Origin: an uncultured Pelagibacteraceae bacterium
GTDB lineage: Bacteria; Pseudomonadota; Alphaproteobacteria; Pelagibacterales; AG-422-B15
Length of the DNA: 64,000 nucleotides
Direction: 5' to 3'
Assembly: GCA_902518955.1 (NCBI GenBank)
Contig: CABYIR010000003.1
Coordinates: forward strand, 1-64,000
Shown here in pieces: positions 40,728 through 49,852 of the stretch. The notes beneath the pieces are model-generated. The model was not told where the DNA came from and searched no databases. It saw only the letters and a list, made by a program, of their open reading frames with translations. The position numbers and the translations under genes are program-made. Numbering within the stretch: position 1 is the first letter of the stretch; every line of letters begins with the position of its first letter.

Positions 40728-41144
40728 TTAAATATAGATTTTATTGGATAGCCCCAATATAAGTACTATTGATGATATAAGTGTAAATGTATTAATTCCA
40801 AGATCAGTAATTGAATTCTTCGCAGTTATATTTTTATCAATCTTTTTAAAATAAAATAGAAGATCATAAATAAAAAGAAAGAGTCCAAGAAGAAATATTA
40901 AATTATAATAGATAAATCCACCTTCTGGTCCATTTGGTCGAAAAACCATGTAAATACCAATTAAGAAAAATGAAGCTATAAAAGTCCCAAAACATCGAAT
41001 AATATAGATGCTGCTTTCATCCATATTAAATTCCTTAGCCATTCCATGAGGTGCCAAAAGAGCTCTATAAGAAAAAACACCAAATAAGCCAGTTACGAGT
41101 AAATGTAGGACAAGAAGATAGATATTGTTAAAATTTTCAATCAT
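40728..41144 (-). CDS. Four-helix membrane protein of unknown function
   Basis: A 138 aa protein with four predicted membrane helices (residues ~8-28, ~45-65, ~78-97, ~115-135) and short polar loops including APHGMAKEFNMDESS. No family recognised with confidence. It is first of a two-gene minus-strand unit and diverges from the small gene at 41221 across ~76 nt. Confidence 0.68.
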   Translation of the reverse strand: MIENFNNIYLLVLHLLVTGLFGVFSYRALLAPHGMAKEFNMDESSIYIIRCFGTFIASFFLIGIYMVFRPNGPEGGFIYYNLIFLLGLFLFIYDLLFYFKKIDKNITAKNSITDLGINTFTLISSIVLILGLSNKIYI

Positions 41145-41220
41145 TCTTAACTATAATTGAGTTATAAAAAAAAGACAAATCACTCATTGATTTACCGCAA
41201 AATAAGGCTAATTATTGTTT

Positions 41221-41499
41221 ATGAACTTTTTCAAAAATTTATGGGGCTTGATAATGAACCCGAATATCAACCCTCTGAGCAATATAACTAATCTCAAGGT
41301 TAGACATATGATCATGCAAATCCTTGCGTTTATGTGGAGCGGTGTATTCTCTCTCTATATCGTTGATAGCCTTTATGTCTTTGGAATTACCGCGATAGCC
41401 CATGCCTTACTTATTGCTGCAATTGTTGTTACGGCATATGTCTTTTATACAGCAAAAAATAAGCCTCAAGTATTTGATGGCAAATCTGGAAAACAATAA
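41221..41499 (+). CDS. Small membrane protein of unknown function
   Basis: About 92 aa with two hydrophobic helices (roughly residues 35-55 and 60-82) and a polar C-terminal tail ending DGKSGKQ. ATG 41221 is given as start. ATG 41254 has a better-placed purine run (GGGG, 7 nt upstream) and would give an 81 aa protein, so the start is open. Coding is supported by a clean frame in a gene-dense stretch and by typical topology. No function recognised. Confidence 0.6.
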   Translation: MNFFKNLWGLIMNPNINPLSNITNLKVRHMIMQILAFMWSGVFSLYIVDSLYVFGITAIAHALLIAAIVVTAYVFYTAKNKPQVFDGKSGKQ

Positions 41500-41559
41500 A
41501 ACTAAACTGTACTATAATCGAATAGCAAAAAAGACTGACTTAAATATAATTAAGTTAGT

Positions 41560-42132
41560 ATGAAAAGATTCTTTATTGTTTATGGCCATTATGATGATAA
41601 CTCGTTTAACGCAGCGATAAGAGATACATTTATTGAAAGCGCTCAAGAATCTGGTCATCGCATCGATTTATTAGATCTATATAAAGAAAATTTTAATCCA
41701 GTATTTGCCGGCGAAGAACCTGACACTGAAGTTCTTGATCATAGAAAAAGAATTGAGGCTTGTGATACAATCGTTCTCATTGCTCCAATCTGGAATTTTA
41801 GAATGCCAGCTATACTAGAAGGTTGGATAGATAAAGTTTTAGCACCTCCATGGGCGTTTACCTTCAAACAGTTGGTAGGAAACTATGGCTACCCTCTTGG
41901 AAATCTAAAAGATAAAAAAGCAATTATATTTTGCACATATGGATCCCCAAGGCTGGCGATCACAACATTCTTCTTAAATTTACCAATAAGAAGATTAAAA
42001 AGAGGAGTTTTTCATATCTGTGGTATTAGAAATATTATTTACAAAAGATATTTTGCAGTTCCTTTTGTCGAGAAAAAGACAAGAATGAAGTTTCTTGAAG
42101 ATGTAAAAAAAACAGCAGCAAAAAAAAATTAA
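41560..42132 (+). CDS. Flavodoxin-fold NAD(P)H oxidoreductase (quinone reductase family)
   Basis: A 190 aa cytosolic flavoprotein of the NAD(P)H dehydrogenase (quinone)/Flavodoxin_2 family, as in KefF, MdaB and NQO1. It opens RFFIVYGHYDDNSFNAAIRD (FMN/FAD phosphate site), with LLDLYKENFNPVF and LIAPIWNFRMPAILEGWIDKV (~residues 72-92; core VLIAPIWNFRMPAILEGW), the flavin-binding signature. It probably performs two-electron reduction of quinones. The stop overlaps the convergent 63-codon gene by 4 nt. Confidence 0.85.
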   Translation: MKRFFIVYGHYDDNSFNAAIRDTFIESAQESGHRIDLLDLYKENFNPVFAGEEPDTEVLDHRKRIEACDTIVLIAPIWNFRMPAILEGWIDKVLAPPWAFTFKQLVGNYGYPLGNLKDKKAIIFCTYGSPRLAITTFFLNLPIRRLKRGVFHICGIRNIIYKRYFAVPFVEKKTRMKFLEDVKKTAAKKN

Positions 42133-42320
42133 ACGCCTTCTTCTATCGTATTTTCTATTTTCATTAAGATTGGTCTTCCATCATGAGCTGAGTTCAATGG
42201 TATAATTTTACCTTCATATCTAGCACATAAGGTTGGAGCATTTTGTTTTTTATCTCCCATTGATACTTCTAGATCTACAATCACTAATTCTACATCCTCT
42301 AAAACTTTTAAAATTTTCAT
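42129..42320 (-). CDS. Small protein of unknown function (63 aa)
   Basis: A 63 aa soluble protein with no signal peptide or helix-rich membrane segment. It starts MKILKVLEDVELVIVDLEVS and contains CARYEGKIIPLNSAHDGRP. A strong Shine-Dalgarno (AAAGGAGTTCAATAT then ATG) supports it. It is 13 nt downstream of the DUF4149-like membrane gene. No family recognised. Confidence 0.65.
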   Translation of the reverse strand: MKILKVLEDVELVIVDLEVSMGDKKQNAPTLCARYEGKIIPLNSAHDGRPILMKIENTIEEGV

Positions 42321-42333
42321 ATATTGAACTCCT

Positions 42334-42747
42334 TTATAAATTATTTATAATGATGGCACTAATTGCACTTATTAACTGAATAAGAAAAATTAATACAGAT
42401 ATTAAGTGAAACCTTTTAAAAACTTTTTCAGATTCCATTACGCCATCATTAAACTGATCACGATGAAGATTAATTTTTGGAGTAATTATATATGTATTAA
42501 TAAGAAATAAGATTGAAATGAAAACTGAGATTAATATGAGTAACTGATCTCTAATATAAATAGACAACAAAAGAGCGACAAATGATAATATAAAGCCATA
42601 TAGAAACATTCTTGGAAATATAAATCTTAAGAAGTTTCTTGAGTTTATTTCATCGAGTGTTTTGAAGACCGAAGGTGTTACAACACTCATAAAAAATATC
42701 ATGAAACCTACTATGAGACTGTATACAAAGTTTAAAGCTAAAATCAT
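42334..42747 (-). CDS. DUF4149-like four-helix membrane protein
   Basis: A 137 aa protein with four hydrophobic helices. The first is followed by SVVTPSVFKTLDE and a short loop FLRFIFPRMFLYGF; the third is followed by ITPKINLHRDQFNDG. These loop patterns resemble the DUF4149/TMEM205-like family, whose function is unknown. It probably forms a two-gene unit with the 63 aa protein. Confidence 0.65.
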   Translation of the reverse strand: MILALNFVYSLIVGFMIFFMSVVTPSVFKTLDEINSRNFLRFIFPRMFLYGFILSFVALLLSIYIRDQLLILISVFISILFLINTYIITPKINLHRDQFNDGVMESEKVFKRFHLISVLIFLIQLISAISAIIINNL

Positions 42748-42792
42748 TTCAATGAAGTAATATTAAATTAGAAAAATACAATAGGTGTATTT

Positions 42793-44103
42793 TTATTTAC
42801 TAGGACAAGGAAAAAAAGTTTCGACTTGATTGGGCATAAAATATCTGGCTCTTGGCATATATGGACCCATTACCTTCCTTAGCTGATCTTGTCTTTCCAC
42901 TTTTTGAATAGAATGTTCAAAATTATCAGATGGTAATAAATGCCTAAATTGAATAATCGTCACATCATCATCAAACATACCATCTCCATCGTCAGCCATT
43001 GGCAGCCATGCCATGCCACATTCATTTACTGCATTTCGTGGACGATCCTCTACTCTACTAATGACAATTGTATAAAATCCATTTTTATCAGTTGGCACTT
43101 CTTCATCAAACAAACAATCGTTTACTCGAGTATTCACAAAACTTTGATTAGAACAAAGAGACCAATATCGAACATCAGATTGATCAACTTCAGTTGTACC
43201 ATCATATGTTTGTAATGCAATCGGTGCTTTACCTCTTATGATTAAAACCTTTCCATGCTTTCTGTTTAAAATAGTCCGAATATACTGATTGTCTAAATTG
43301 GGATAAAAACCTCCCTCACTTCGTGGTGCATTAGAATCAATCTTACCAGTATACATTCCAATTAAACTTTTACGGTCAAGTTGAATAAACCATTTAGGTG
43401 GATTGTGTGCAGGCCATGTATCAGGCTTGTCAGGTTGCGAAGTTAATCGTCTATACTCATTTGGTGGAATTCCAAGCGCATCAAATGACACTTGAAGTGG
43501 TTGACTAGAATTAAGTGCTTCACACGTTTGTTTGCCTGTTAATTTTGTTCCATCTGCTAATGTTAATACAGGCTGAGGTAGTTTTACTCCTCCTGTAACA
43601 TCAATATTTTGATCTGGTAAATAAACTCTATAGACAATTGACTGTTGTTTTTTTCTATATTCTGGAGAATAAAGAATGTTGCCAGTTTTATCTCCCAAAG
43701 TTTCTTTTGTTTTTGTAGAAGGAGTTTCATTAAGCACTTCTATTGAGTAAGAACGGTAAAAATCAGATCGTTTATTACCAGGTATAAATGGATTAGTAGC
43801 CTCTGATTGGATTTGATAATCAGTTAATGATGCAATTGGCTTACCTCTTTCATTATAGCTAAAGAAAGACATATAGCGTGAGTATGGATAATCACCTTTA
43901 ATTTCTAAAGTGGAACCGTCTGGCATAGAAAATACAGCCGCCCAATAATATACATTCGAGTCAGGGTATGCGATGTTAATATACGGATCAGAACTAATTG
44001 GTCCACGGGCCCAAAAACAATCACGCGGTCCAGGTATTTCAATATCAGCAAGCACTTGACCAATTGAAACAAAATAAAAAAATAAGAGAAATAAAATACG
44101 CAT
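42793..44103 (-). CDS. Secreted protein of unknown function
   Basis: A 436 aa protein with a signal peptide (MRILFLLFFYFVSIGQVLA, then DIEIPG). The mature part has DCFWARGPISSDPYINIAYP near the N-terminus, a beta-rich central part (GDYPYSRYMSFFSYNERG), a cysteine pair region (YWSLCSNQSF...DCLFDE) and ends FFPCPSK. Four or more cysteines suggest disulfides and a periplasmic or extracellular location. The start is ATG 44103, preferred over an upstream GTG because the signal peptide fits. I do not recognise a catalytic motif. Confidence 0.7.
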   Translation of the reverse strand: MRILFLLFFYFVSIGQVLADIEIPGPRDCFWARGPISSDPYINIAYPDSNVYYWAAVFSMPDGSTLEIKGDYPYSRYMSFFSYNERGKPIASLTDYQIQSEATNPFIPGNKRSDFYRSYSIEVLNETPSTKTKETLGDKTGNILYSPEYRKKQQSIVYRVYLPDQNIDVTGGVKLPQPVLTLADGTKLTGKQTCEALNSSQPLQVSFDALGIPPNEYRRLTSQPDKPDTWPAHNPPKWFIQLDRKSLIGMYTGKIDSNAPRSEGGFYPNLDNQYIRTILNRKHGKVLIIRGKAPIALQTYDGTTEVDQSDVRYWSLCSNQSFVNTRVNDCLFDEEVPTDKNGFYTIVISRVEDRPRNAVNECGMAWLPMADDGDGMFDDDVTIIQFRHLLPSDNFEHSIQKVERQDQLRKVMGPYMPRARYFMPNQVETFFPCPSK

Positions 44104-44161
44104 ATCAAAAACGTACACTACAAATATTGAAAATTAAATAACATTCAGCATAATATACTTC

Positions 44162-45034
44162 ATGAAAATTGTGAGCTTAGTTCCAAGTGCCAGCGAAATA
44201 CTTTGTGATTTGGGTCTTGGGAAGCAGTTAGTTGGTGTCAGTCACGAATGCAATTTTCCATCTGTCTTAAAAAATGTCCAAACTGTTACTTCATCAAATA
44301 TCGACAGCTCTGAGGTACAAATCGAAATTGATGCGCAAGTTCGAAAGAGGGTGACTGAGAGTAAGCCATTATATGAAATTAATTCAGAAAAACTTAACGA
44401 CCTATCACCTGATATTATCATTACTCAAGGCGTGTGTGATGTCTGTGCAATTTCAAATAATCAAGTTGAAGTACTCTTAAAAGGACAATTATGCACTCTA
44501 CCCTCTTCAACAAATGTTTTATCTTTAAATGGAAGATCCCTTCAAGGTATATGTGACGATATAAAAATGTTGGGTGGATATTTTGGATGTCAGGAGAACT
44601 CTGAGAGTATCGTTAAAAAAGCAATGAATGAAAAAAATAAAATGATGGAATTAAAAAAATATGATATTCGTCTTCTCTGTTTGGAATGGATTGATCCCTA
44701 TTTTTCAGCTGGGCACTGGGTACCAGAACAAATTGAAATGGCAGGATTTGTATCAGCAATTGGCAAACCAGGCGATCAATCAAGAGTGATTACTACTAAT
44801 GAAATCATTGAGTCTAGACCTGATGCAATAGCAGTTATTTGTTGTGGTTATAACAAAGAGAAAAATAAATTATTTGCTGAGAATATCTTACAAGACAAGA
44901 GAATTAATCACTTATTACCTTTTCAAAATGAAAAGGTTTTTTATTTTGACTCAGATTCTTACTTTAGTAGACCGACCTTAAGGATAATTGAGGGCGCTAA
45001 ACAATTACGAGACTCTTTATTAAATTCATTTTAG
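44162..45034 (+). CDS. BtuF-like helical-backbone metal receptor protein (cytosolic type)
   Basis: A 290 aa protein of the periplasmic-binding-protein class III (BtuF/FhuD-like) fold. It begins MKIVSLVPSASEILCDLGLG with no signal peptide. The TQGVCDVCAIS segment (~residues 94-104) is typical of a soluble subgroup often annotated as cobalamin-binding protein, and CLEWIDPYFSAGHWVPEQ (~175-192) is another family block. No ABC permease or ATPase is nearby, so a transport role is unproven. A cobalamin or corrinoid ligand is possible. Confidence 0.78.
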   Translation: MKIVSLVPSASEILCDLGLGKQLVGVSHECNFPSVLKNVQTVTSSNIDSSEVQIEIDAQVRKRVTESKPLYEINSEKLNDLSPDIIITQGVCDVCAISNNQVEVLLKGQLCTLPSSTNVLSLNGRSLQGICDDIKMLGGYFGCQENSESIVKKAMNEKNKMMELKKYDIRLLCLEWIDPYFSAGHWVPEQIEMAGFVSAIGKPGDQSRVITTNEIIESRPDAIAVICCGYNKEKNKLFAENILQDKRINHLLPFQNEKVFYFDSDSYFSRPTLRIIEGAKQLRDSLLNSF

Positions 45035-45069
45035 TAGTGGGAATTGACGGGAGTCTAATATAAAAACAT

Positions 45070-46581
45070 TTATTTTTTTGATTCTTCTATCAACTTAATA
45101 ATATTTTCGTGAATCACTGATGCTGTATCTGGGCCCAAAGATACCTCCTCACCATAAGTTTCTTCATCTTGCCCATAGATCCAAGGAGTGCTTTCATCCC
45201 ATTCACTTTTTGGAATAATGTAACCGATAGAATCATTTGCTAAGTTCACCATCAAGTTTAGTTTGTTGGAAAATTGACTTCGCAAATGTGGGACTTCTTG
45301 TGGAGCAATGACGTAATCAGCACCTTTAGGATTTTCAATACCTCCAATAGCAATTTCTGGATAAAGTTCTCCAGGAATTCCGGTAATAGATGCATCTCCT
45401 AATTGTATGAATGCTACCTCACTGAGATAACGTATGAATGGCGGCTTCAGACTAAATTTAGTATCGGCATCAATCACGCCAAGCAAAGTGCCTAATGTAA
45501 GCATCAAGTTTTCTATGCCCAATTCTATTTCTAGTGATTGGATACTTAATGATGGTTTAGGAGAAGCCTTAAAATCACCTGCTTGAAAAGTCTCTATAAC
45601 ACTATTTGCCAGGCTATAACCATATGCGCGGGCTTTAGAATGACTCGGCTTAGTGATCATTTTTTTCATAACAGGATCATAAATTGGATCACTTGGTCCT
45701 GACGTCATTAAGCCTCCTATATTTCCTGTAAGCCATAATGTGGTTCCGCCAAGTCCAGGTTTAATTAACTGATCATCATAATAAATTCCATTACTGATAC
45801 CTCTTCTTAAGTAGCCTGCAACATCAGAAGTTAAGTCTAGATTTTTATCCCATGCGAGCTCGACATGAATTCCGAAATTGATCAACGAGCCAATAACTGA
45901 GCCGTCAGGACGATTGAATAAAATTGCCCTTATGTCATCGTCAATCACAATAGGTTTTCGTTTATCTTTGATTGGCGTAAGTGGATTAGTCGGAATTAAA
46001 GCAAAACTCATTTCTGCTGTCTCTAAGTTATCAATGGCCATTTTTAATGTGCTTATAAAATCTTTTTTAAGCCGCTTCATATAAACATCATTGACACCAC
46101 TCTTTAAAAAACTTGGGCCCCAAAGACCCTGAGTATCTGGACCCTCATGGTTGTGTGTTGCATGCACCATAATATAATCTAGACCCCACTCCGCAGGAAC
46201 ATCCTCACGGACACTGAGTACAAATTTTCGCATTAACCCGATTGTATCAGCACTTATGATTCCTATTCGAGTCCGGCCATCATCTATCACGACGGCTACA
46301 GACATCAAATCATCTTTAATGCTTTGGGCAGCTCGTTTATTTTGAAAACCTGCCATCCACACCGCATCAAATTGGCCATTACCATTTACATCAGTCCACT
46401 CATCAATATCTGGATCAAATTGAGCATCATTATTTATATCTTCCCATTCATCGATTAGATTAGGGGTGATCGGCAACTCAGCAAAGCCAACTTTAAATTC
46501 GCTTGCATTAAGCTGAGCAGTAAAAATGATGCTAAACATTATAACATATAGAGTATTTCTTATATAACCGAAGTAAATCAT
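45070..46581 (-). CDS. Neutral/alkaline ceramidase-like secreted hydrolase
   Basis: A 503 aa protein with a signal peptide (start ATG 46581, hydrophobic LYVIMFSIIFTAQLNA). It resembles the N-terminal catalytic domain of neutral ceramidase: VGFAELPITP at the mature start, zinc-site motif HATHNHEGPDTQGLWGP, and NFGIHVELAWDKN. The Ser/Thr nucleophile cannot be fixed by eye. A short insertion after PITP has two acidic loops (INNDAQFD and VNGNGQFD) typical of calcium binding. The long frame upstream to 46659 would bury the signal peptide, so it is rejected. Real substrate unknown. Confidence 0.78.
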   Translation of the reverse strand: MIYFGYIRNTLYVIMFSIIFTAQLNASEFKVGFAELPITPNLIDEWEDINNDAQFDPDIDEWTDVNGNGQFDAVWMAGFQNKRAAQSIKDDLMSVAVVIDDGRTRIGIISADTIGLMRKFVLSVREDVPAEWGLDYIMVHATHNHEGPDTQGLWGPSFLKSGVNDVYMKRLKKDFISTLKMAIDNLETAEMSFALIPTNPLTPIKDKRKPIVIDDDIRAILFNRPDGSVIGSLINFGIHVELAWDKNLDLTSDVAGYLRRGISNGIYYDDQLIKPGLGGTTLWLTGNIGGLMTSGPSDPIYDPVMKKMITKPSHSKARAYGYSLANSVIETFQAGDFKASPKPSLSIQSLEIELGIENLMLTLGTLLGVIDADTKFSLKPPFIRYLSEVAFIQLGDASITGIPGELYPEIAIGGIENPKGADYVIAPQEVPHLRSQFSNKLNLMVNLANDSIGYIIPKSEWDESTPWIYGQDEETYGEEVSLGPDTASVIHENIIKLIEESKK

Positions 46582-46723
46582 TCGTCTCTTATCCACTGTA
46601 ACCGACATTACTAGATTTTGATATTGTAATAAGCTTATGAACTTTATTGTTGAATCCAATAAATTTCTTTAAAACTCCCTGCAGAAGCAAAAATTAAAAT
46701 TTATTTTCCAACGAATAATAACA

Positions 46724-46801
46724 TGGCGGGAGTGACGGGACTCGAACCCGCGACCTCCTGCGTGACAGGCAGGCGCTCTAACCAGACTGAGCTACACCCC
46801 C
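46724..46801 (-). tRNA. tRNA-Asp (GTC)
   Basis: Reverse-strand cloverleaf: acceptor GGGGGTG pairs with CACTCCC (one G-U), anticodon stem CCTGC/GCAGG encloses loop CTGTCAC with anticodon GTC, T-arm GGTTCGAGTCC. Discriminator G and the CCA end are encoded (CCA at 46726-46724). It lies just downstream of tRNA-Val in the same direction. Confidence 0.97.
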
Positions 46802-46833
46802 ACTTTATTTGATAGTCCATCTCGTGGGAGAAA

Positions 46834-46909
46834 TGGTGGGCGATGACAGGTTCGAACTGCCGACATTCACGGTGTAAACGTGACGCTCTTCCAGCTGAGC
46901 TAATCGCCC
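46834..46909 (-). tRNA. tRNA-Val (TAC)
   Basis: Reverse-strand cloverleaf: acceptor GGGCGAT pairs with ATCGCCC, anticodon stem TCACG/CGTGA with loop TTTACAC gives anticodon TAC, T-arm AGTTCGAACCT. Discriminator A and encoded CCA. It precedes tRNA-Asp by ~32 nt. Confidence 0.97.
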
Positions 46910-46962
46910 TTGAAGATTGAAATATATATAGTTTATTATTATTTCCCAGTTTATTTTTTACA

Positions 46963-46993
46963 AAAAAACTCGACCACTAATTAGTGATCGAGC
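46963..46993 (-). terminator. Rho-independent terminator of hup
   Basis: On the transcribed strand CTCGATCACT-AATT-AGTGGTCGAG forms a 10-bp stem with one G-U pair, followed by seven T (46969-46963). It begins ~30 nt after the hup stop. An A-run on the other side makes it potentially bidirectional. It separates hup from the tRNA pair. Confidence 0.9.
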
Positions 46994-47022
46994 TTTTTTT
47001 AAAATGTTCTACTGGCAGAAAA

Positions 47023-47304
47023 TTAGCCTGCGTTATTGACAGCCTCTTTTAAACCCTTACCAGCAGTAAACTTTGGTCGAGTTGACTGAGGTATTTGAAT
47101 AACTTCGTTAGTACGAGGGTTTCTACCTTGAGATGCTTTACGAATAGAGGTTTTAAATGTTCCAAATCCTACTAATCTTACTTCCCCTCTTTGCTTAAGA
47201 ACATCCGTGATTTGATCAAATACAGCGTTCACAGCTTTTTCTGAGTCAGATTTTTGCATTCCAGTTATTTCGGCAACTTTACCAATTAGATCTTGTTTAT
47301 TCAT
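47023..47304 (-). CDS. hup: HU family DNA-binding protein
   Basis: Nucleoid-associated histone-like protein. At 93 aa it has normal HU length, with MNKQDLIGKVAEITG at the start, VRLVGFGTFKTSIRKASQGRNP (~residues 42-63; core GFGTFKTSIRKASQGRNP) and the DNA-clasping arm reaching IPQSTRPKFTAGKGLK. The Shine-Dalgarno is a strong purine run (AAGGGGGGATTAT then ATG). It is downstream of lon with its own 139-nt leader and a strong terminator, so it probably has its own promoter. Confidence 0.96.
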   Translation of the reverse strand: MNKQDLIGKVAEITGMQKSDSEKAVNAVFDQITDVLKQRGEVRLVGFGTFKTSIRKASQGRNPRTNEVIQIPQSTRPKFTAGKGLKEAVNNAG

Positions 47305-47342
47305 ATAATCCCCCCTTTTTAGGAGTTTGATTCGTTAATACA

Positions 47343-47374
47343 TATATAGGAACTGATCTACAACATATAGTCAA
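47343..47374 (-). promoter_or_regulatory. Candidate promoter of hup
   Basis: On the minus strand TTGACT (47374-47369) is followed 20 nt later by TATATA (47348-47343), ~40 nt before the hup ATG. The spacing is longer than the 17-nt optimum, so the -10 is uncertain, and CCTATATATG is an alternative reading. Confidence 0.3.
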
Positions 47375-47443
47375 GGCGAAAACCCTAGGAAAACTAATAA
47401 AAATGATATGTTATATGTTTAAAAGATAAAAATATATTTAGAT

Positions 47444-49852
47444 TCAGTGAGTTAAAAGAGGATCCTGATCTTGGTCTTGATCATCATCTGATATTTCACT
47501 ACCACCGCTTACAGATTCACTTTCATCCCACTCAATTGGAATTAATGGCTTAGTGAGGGCTATTTTAAGAACATCATCGACATTGTCTACAAAAATCAAT
47601 TCCAAGCCTTCTTTAACATTGTCAGGAATATCTTCTAAGTCTTTTTCATTCTCTTTTGGAATAATTACAGTTTTTGTTCCAGCTCTAAGAGCAGCTAACA
47701 GCTTTTCTTTTAAACCACCAATTCCTAAAGCCTTTCCTCTCAAGGTCACCTCACCTGTCATAGCAATGTCTTTTCTCACAGGAATACCTGTTAACACAGA
47801 GACAATTGAAGTAACCATTGCAAGACCCGCTGATGGTCCATCTTTTGGAATTGCGCCTTCGGGTACGTGTATATGAATATCTCTAATCGGAAAAATTGTT
47901 GGCTTAATACCAAAATCAATGCACCTAGAACGAACGTATGATTTAGCGGCTTGAATGGACTCTTTCATCACATCCCCTAGCTTACCTGTAATCGTCATAA
48001 TACCTTTACCAGGCATAATAACCGCTTCAATTGGAAGTATGTCACCACCAACTTCAGTCCAAGCAAGGCCTGTTACAATGCCAACTTGATCGTCTGCATC
48101 AATTTCACCATATTTATATTTTTTAACTCCAGCATATTCATTTACATTTTCCTCATTAATGGTCAAATTTTTAATCTCTCCCGCAACAATCTTTTTAATA
48201 GCTTTTCTGGCGAGGTTCGCGATTTCTCTCTCAAGACTTCTCACACCGGCTTCTCGAGTGTAATACTTAATTAAAGATGTAACTGCATTATCTTCAATCG
48301 TAAGTTCACCATCTTTTAGACCATGTTTCTTCATAATCTCTGGAATTAAATGCTGTTTTGCAATTTGTACTTTTTCATCTTCTGTATAACCAGCAATTCT
48401 AATAATCTCCATTCGATCAAGTAATGCAGGGGGCATTCTCAATGTATTAGCTGTAGTTAAAAACATTGTGTCAGATAGATCATAATCAACTTCCAAGTAA
48501 TGATCATTGAATGTGTTGTTTTGCTCAGGATCTAAAACTTCTAGGAGAGCAGAAGATGGGTCTCCTCTATAATCTGCGCCTAGCTTATCTATCTCATCGA
48601 GCAAAAATAATGGATTTGATGAACCCGCTTTTTTCATCATTTGTAATACCTTGCCAGGCATGGAACCGATATAAGTTCTTCTATGTCCTCTTATTTCAGC
48701 TTCATCTCTTACTCCACCCAGAGACATCCTTACAAACTTACGACCGGTTGAACGAGCAATTGATTTACCAAGTGAAGTTTTACCTACTCCAGGGGCGCCG
48801 ACAAGACATAAGATAGGTCCTTTCATCTTCTTAATTCTTTGTTGAACAGCTAAATATTCAAGTATTCTTTCTTTAACTTTTTCTAATCCATAGTGATCTT
48901 CATCTAAAACTTGTTTTGCAAAGTTAATATCTTTCTTAACCTTGGTTTTCTTTCCCCATGGAATAGATAAAATCCAGTCAAGATAATTTCTTATAACGCT
49001 CGACTCAGCTGACATTGGACTCATTGATTTGATCTTTTTAATTTCAGCGTAACATTTTTCTTTAGCCTCTTTAGTTAGCTTCATCTTTTCAATTTTTTCT
49101 TCATACTCAGAAATATCATCCTTGCCATCTTCATTCTCTCCAAGTTCTTTCTGAATAGCCTTCATTTGCTCATTCAAATAATATTCTCTTTGGGTTTTTT
49201 CCATTTGGTTTTTTACTCTACCACGAATTTTCTTTTCAACCTGTAAGACATCTAGTTCAGACTGAATGAAAGAAAGAATCTTTTCAAAACGTTCGTATAA
49301 ATCAACAGATTCTAATATTTGCTGTTTATCAGAGAGTTTTATTGATAAGTGTGATGCAATAGTATCACTTAACTTTCCGAGCTCATCTATTTCATTTATT
49401 GTTCCAAGAACCTCAGGTGGAATTTTTTTATTTAAGTTTACATACTTATCAAATTCATCCGTCGTTGACTTAGACATAGCTCTGAGTTGCTTATCAGAAG
49501 AGTCAACAGTTTCAATAATCTGATCAACATCAGCTTGTAAAAAATTTTCATTTTCAAAAAAAACATTAATTGAAGCTCTATTTAATCCTTCAACTAACAC
49601 TTTAACGGTTCCATCAGGGAGCTTTAGTAGTTGTAACACGTTAGCTACCGTCCCAAAATCAAATAGATCATTTTTCTTAGGGTCGTCGACTGAAGCACTT
49701 TTTTGTGTAATCAGCATTATTTTTTTATCACCCTTCATAACGCTTTCAAGAGCCTTAACAGACTTATCTCTACCAACAAATAATGGAACCACCATATGTG
49801 GGAAAACTACGATATCTCTTAGAGGAAGAACTGGTATTTTATTTATGTTCAT
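47444..49852 (-). CDS. lon: ATP-dependent protease Lon
   Basis: Cytosolic AAA+ serine protease that degrades misfolded and regulatory proteins. The 802 aa protein has an N-terminal LON substrate domain (PVLPLRDIVVFPHMVVPLFVGR at the start), Walker A GAPGVGKTSLGKS (~residues 355-367), Walker B LFLLDEIDK, and the protease Ser-Lys dyad in KDGPSAGLAM and the later RGKALGIGGLKEKLLAA segment. The C-terminus ends in an acidic Asp/Gln-rich tail. Upstream, CCTTGAAA at 49958-49951 could be part of a heat-shock -35 element. Confidence 0.97.
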   Translation of the reverse strand: MNINKIPVLPLRDIVVFPHMVVPLFVGRDKSVKALESVMKGDKKIMLITQKSASVDDPKKNDLFDFGTVANVLQLLKLPDGTVKVLVEGLNRASINVFFENENFLQADVDQIIETVDSSDKQLRAMSKSTTDEFDKYVNLNKKIPPEVLGTINEIDELGKLSDTIASHLSIKLSDKQQILESVDLYERFEKILSFIQSELDVLQVEKKIRGRVKNQMEKTQREYYLNEQMKAIQKELGENEDGKDDISEYEEKIEKMKLTKEAKEKCYAEIKKIKSMSPMSAESSVIRNYLDWILSIPWGKKTKVKKDINFAKQVLDEDHYGLEKVKERILEYLAVQQRIKKMKGPILCLVGAPGVGKTSLGKSIARSTGRKFVRMSLGGVRDEAEIRGHRRTYIGSMPGKVLQMMKKAGSSNPLFLLDEIDKLGADYRGDPSSALLEVLDPEQNNTFNDHYLEVDYDLSDTMFLTTANTLRMPPALLDRMEIIRIAGYTEDEKVQIAKQHLIPEIMKKHGLKDGELTIEDNAVTSLIKYYTREAGVRSLEREIANLARKAIKKIVAGEIKNLTINEENVNEYAGVKKYKYGEIDADDQVGIVTGLAWTEVGGDILPIEAVIMPGKGIMTITGKLGDVMKESIQAAKSYVRSRCIDFGIKPTIFPIRDIHIHVPEGAIPKDGPSAGLAMVTSIVSVLTGIPVRKDIAMTGEVTLRGKALGIGGLKEKLLAALRAGTKTVIIPKENEKDLEDIPDNVKEGLELIFVDNVDDVLKIALTKPLIPIEWDESESVSGGSEISDDDQDQDQDPLLTH

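Noticed and set aside
46724-46909. tRNA pair as a recent phage or element integration site
   Set aside because: There is no integrase, no phage gene and no visible duplicate of the tRNA 3' end, so only an old or variable island is plausible.
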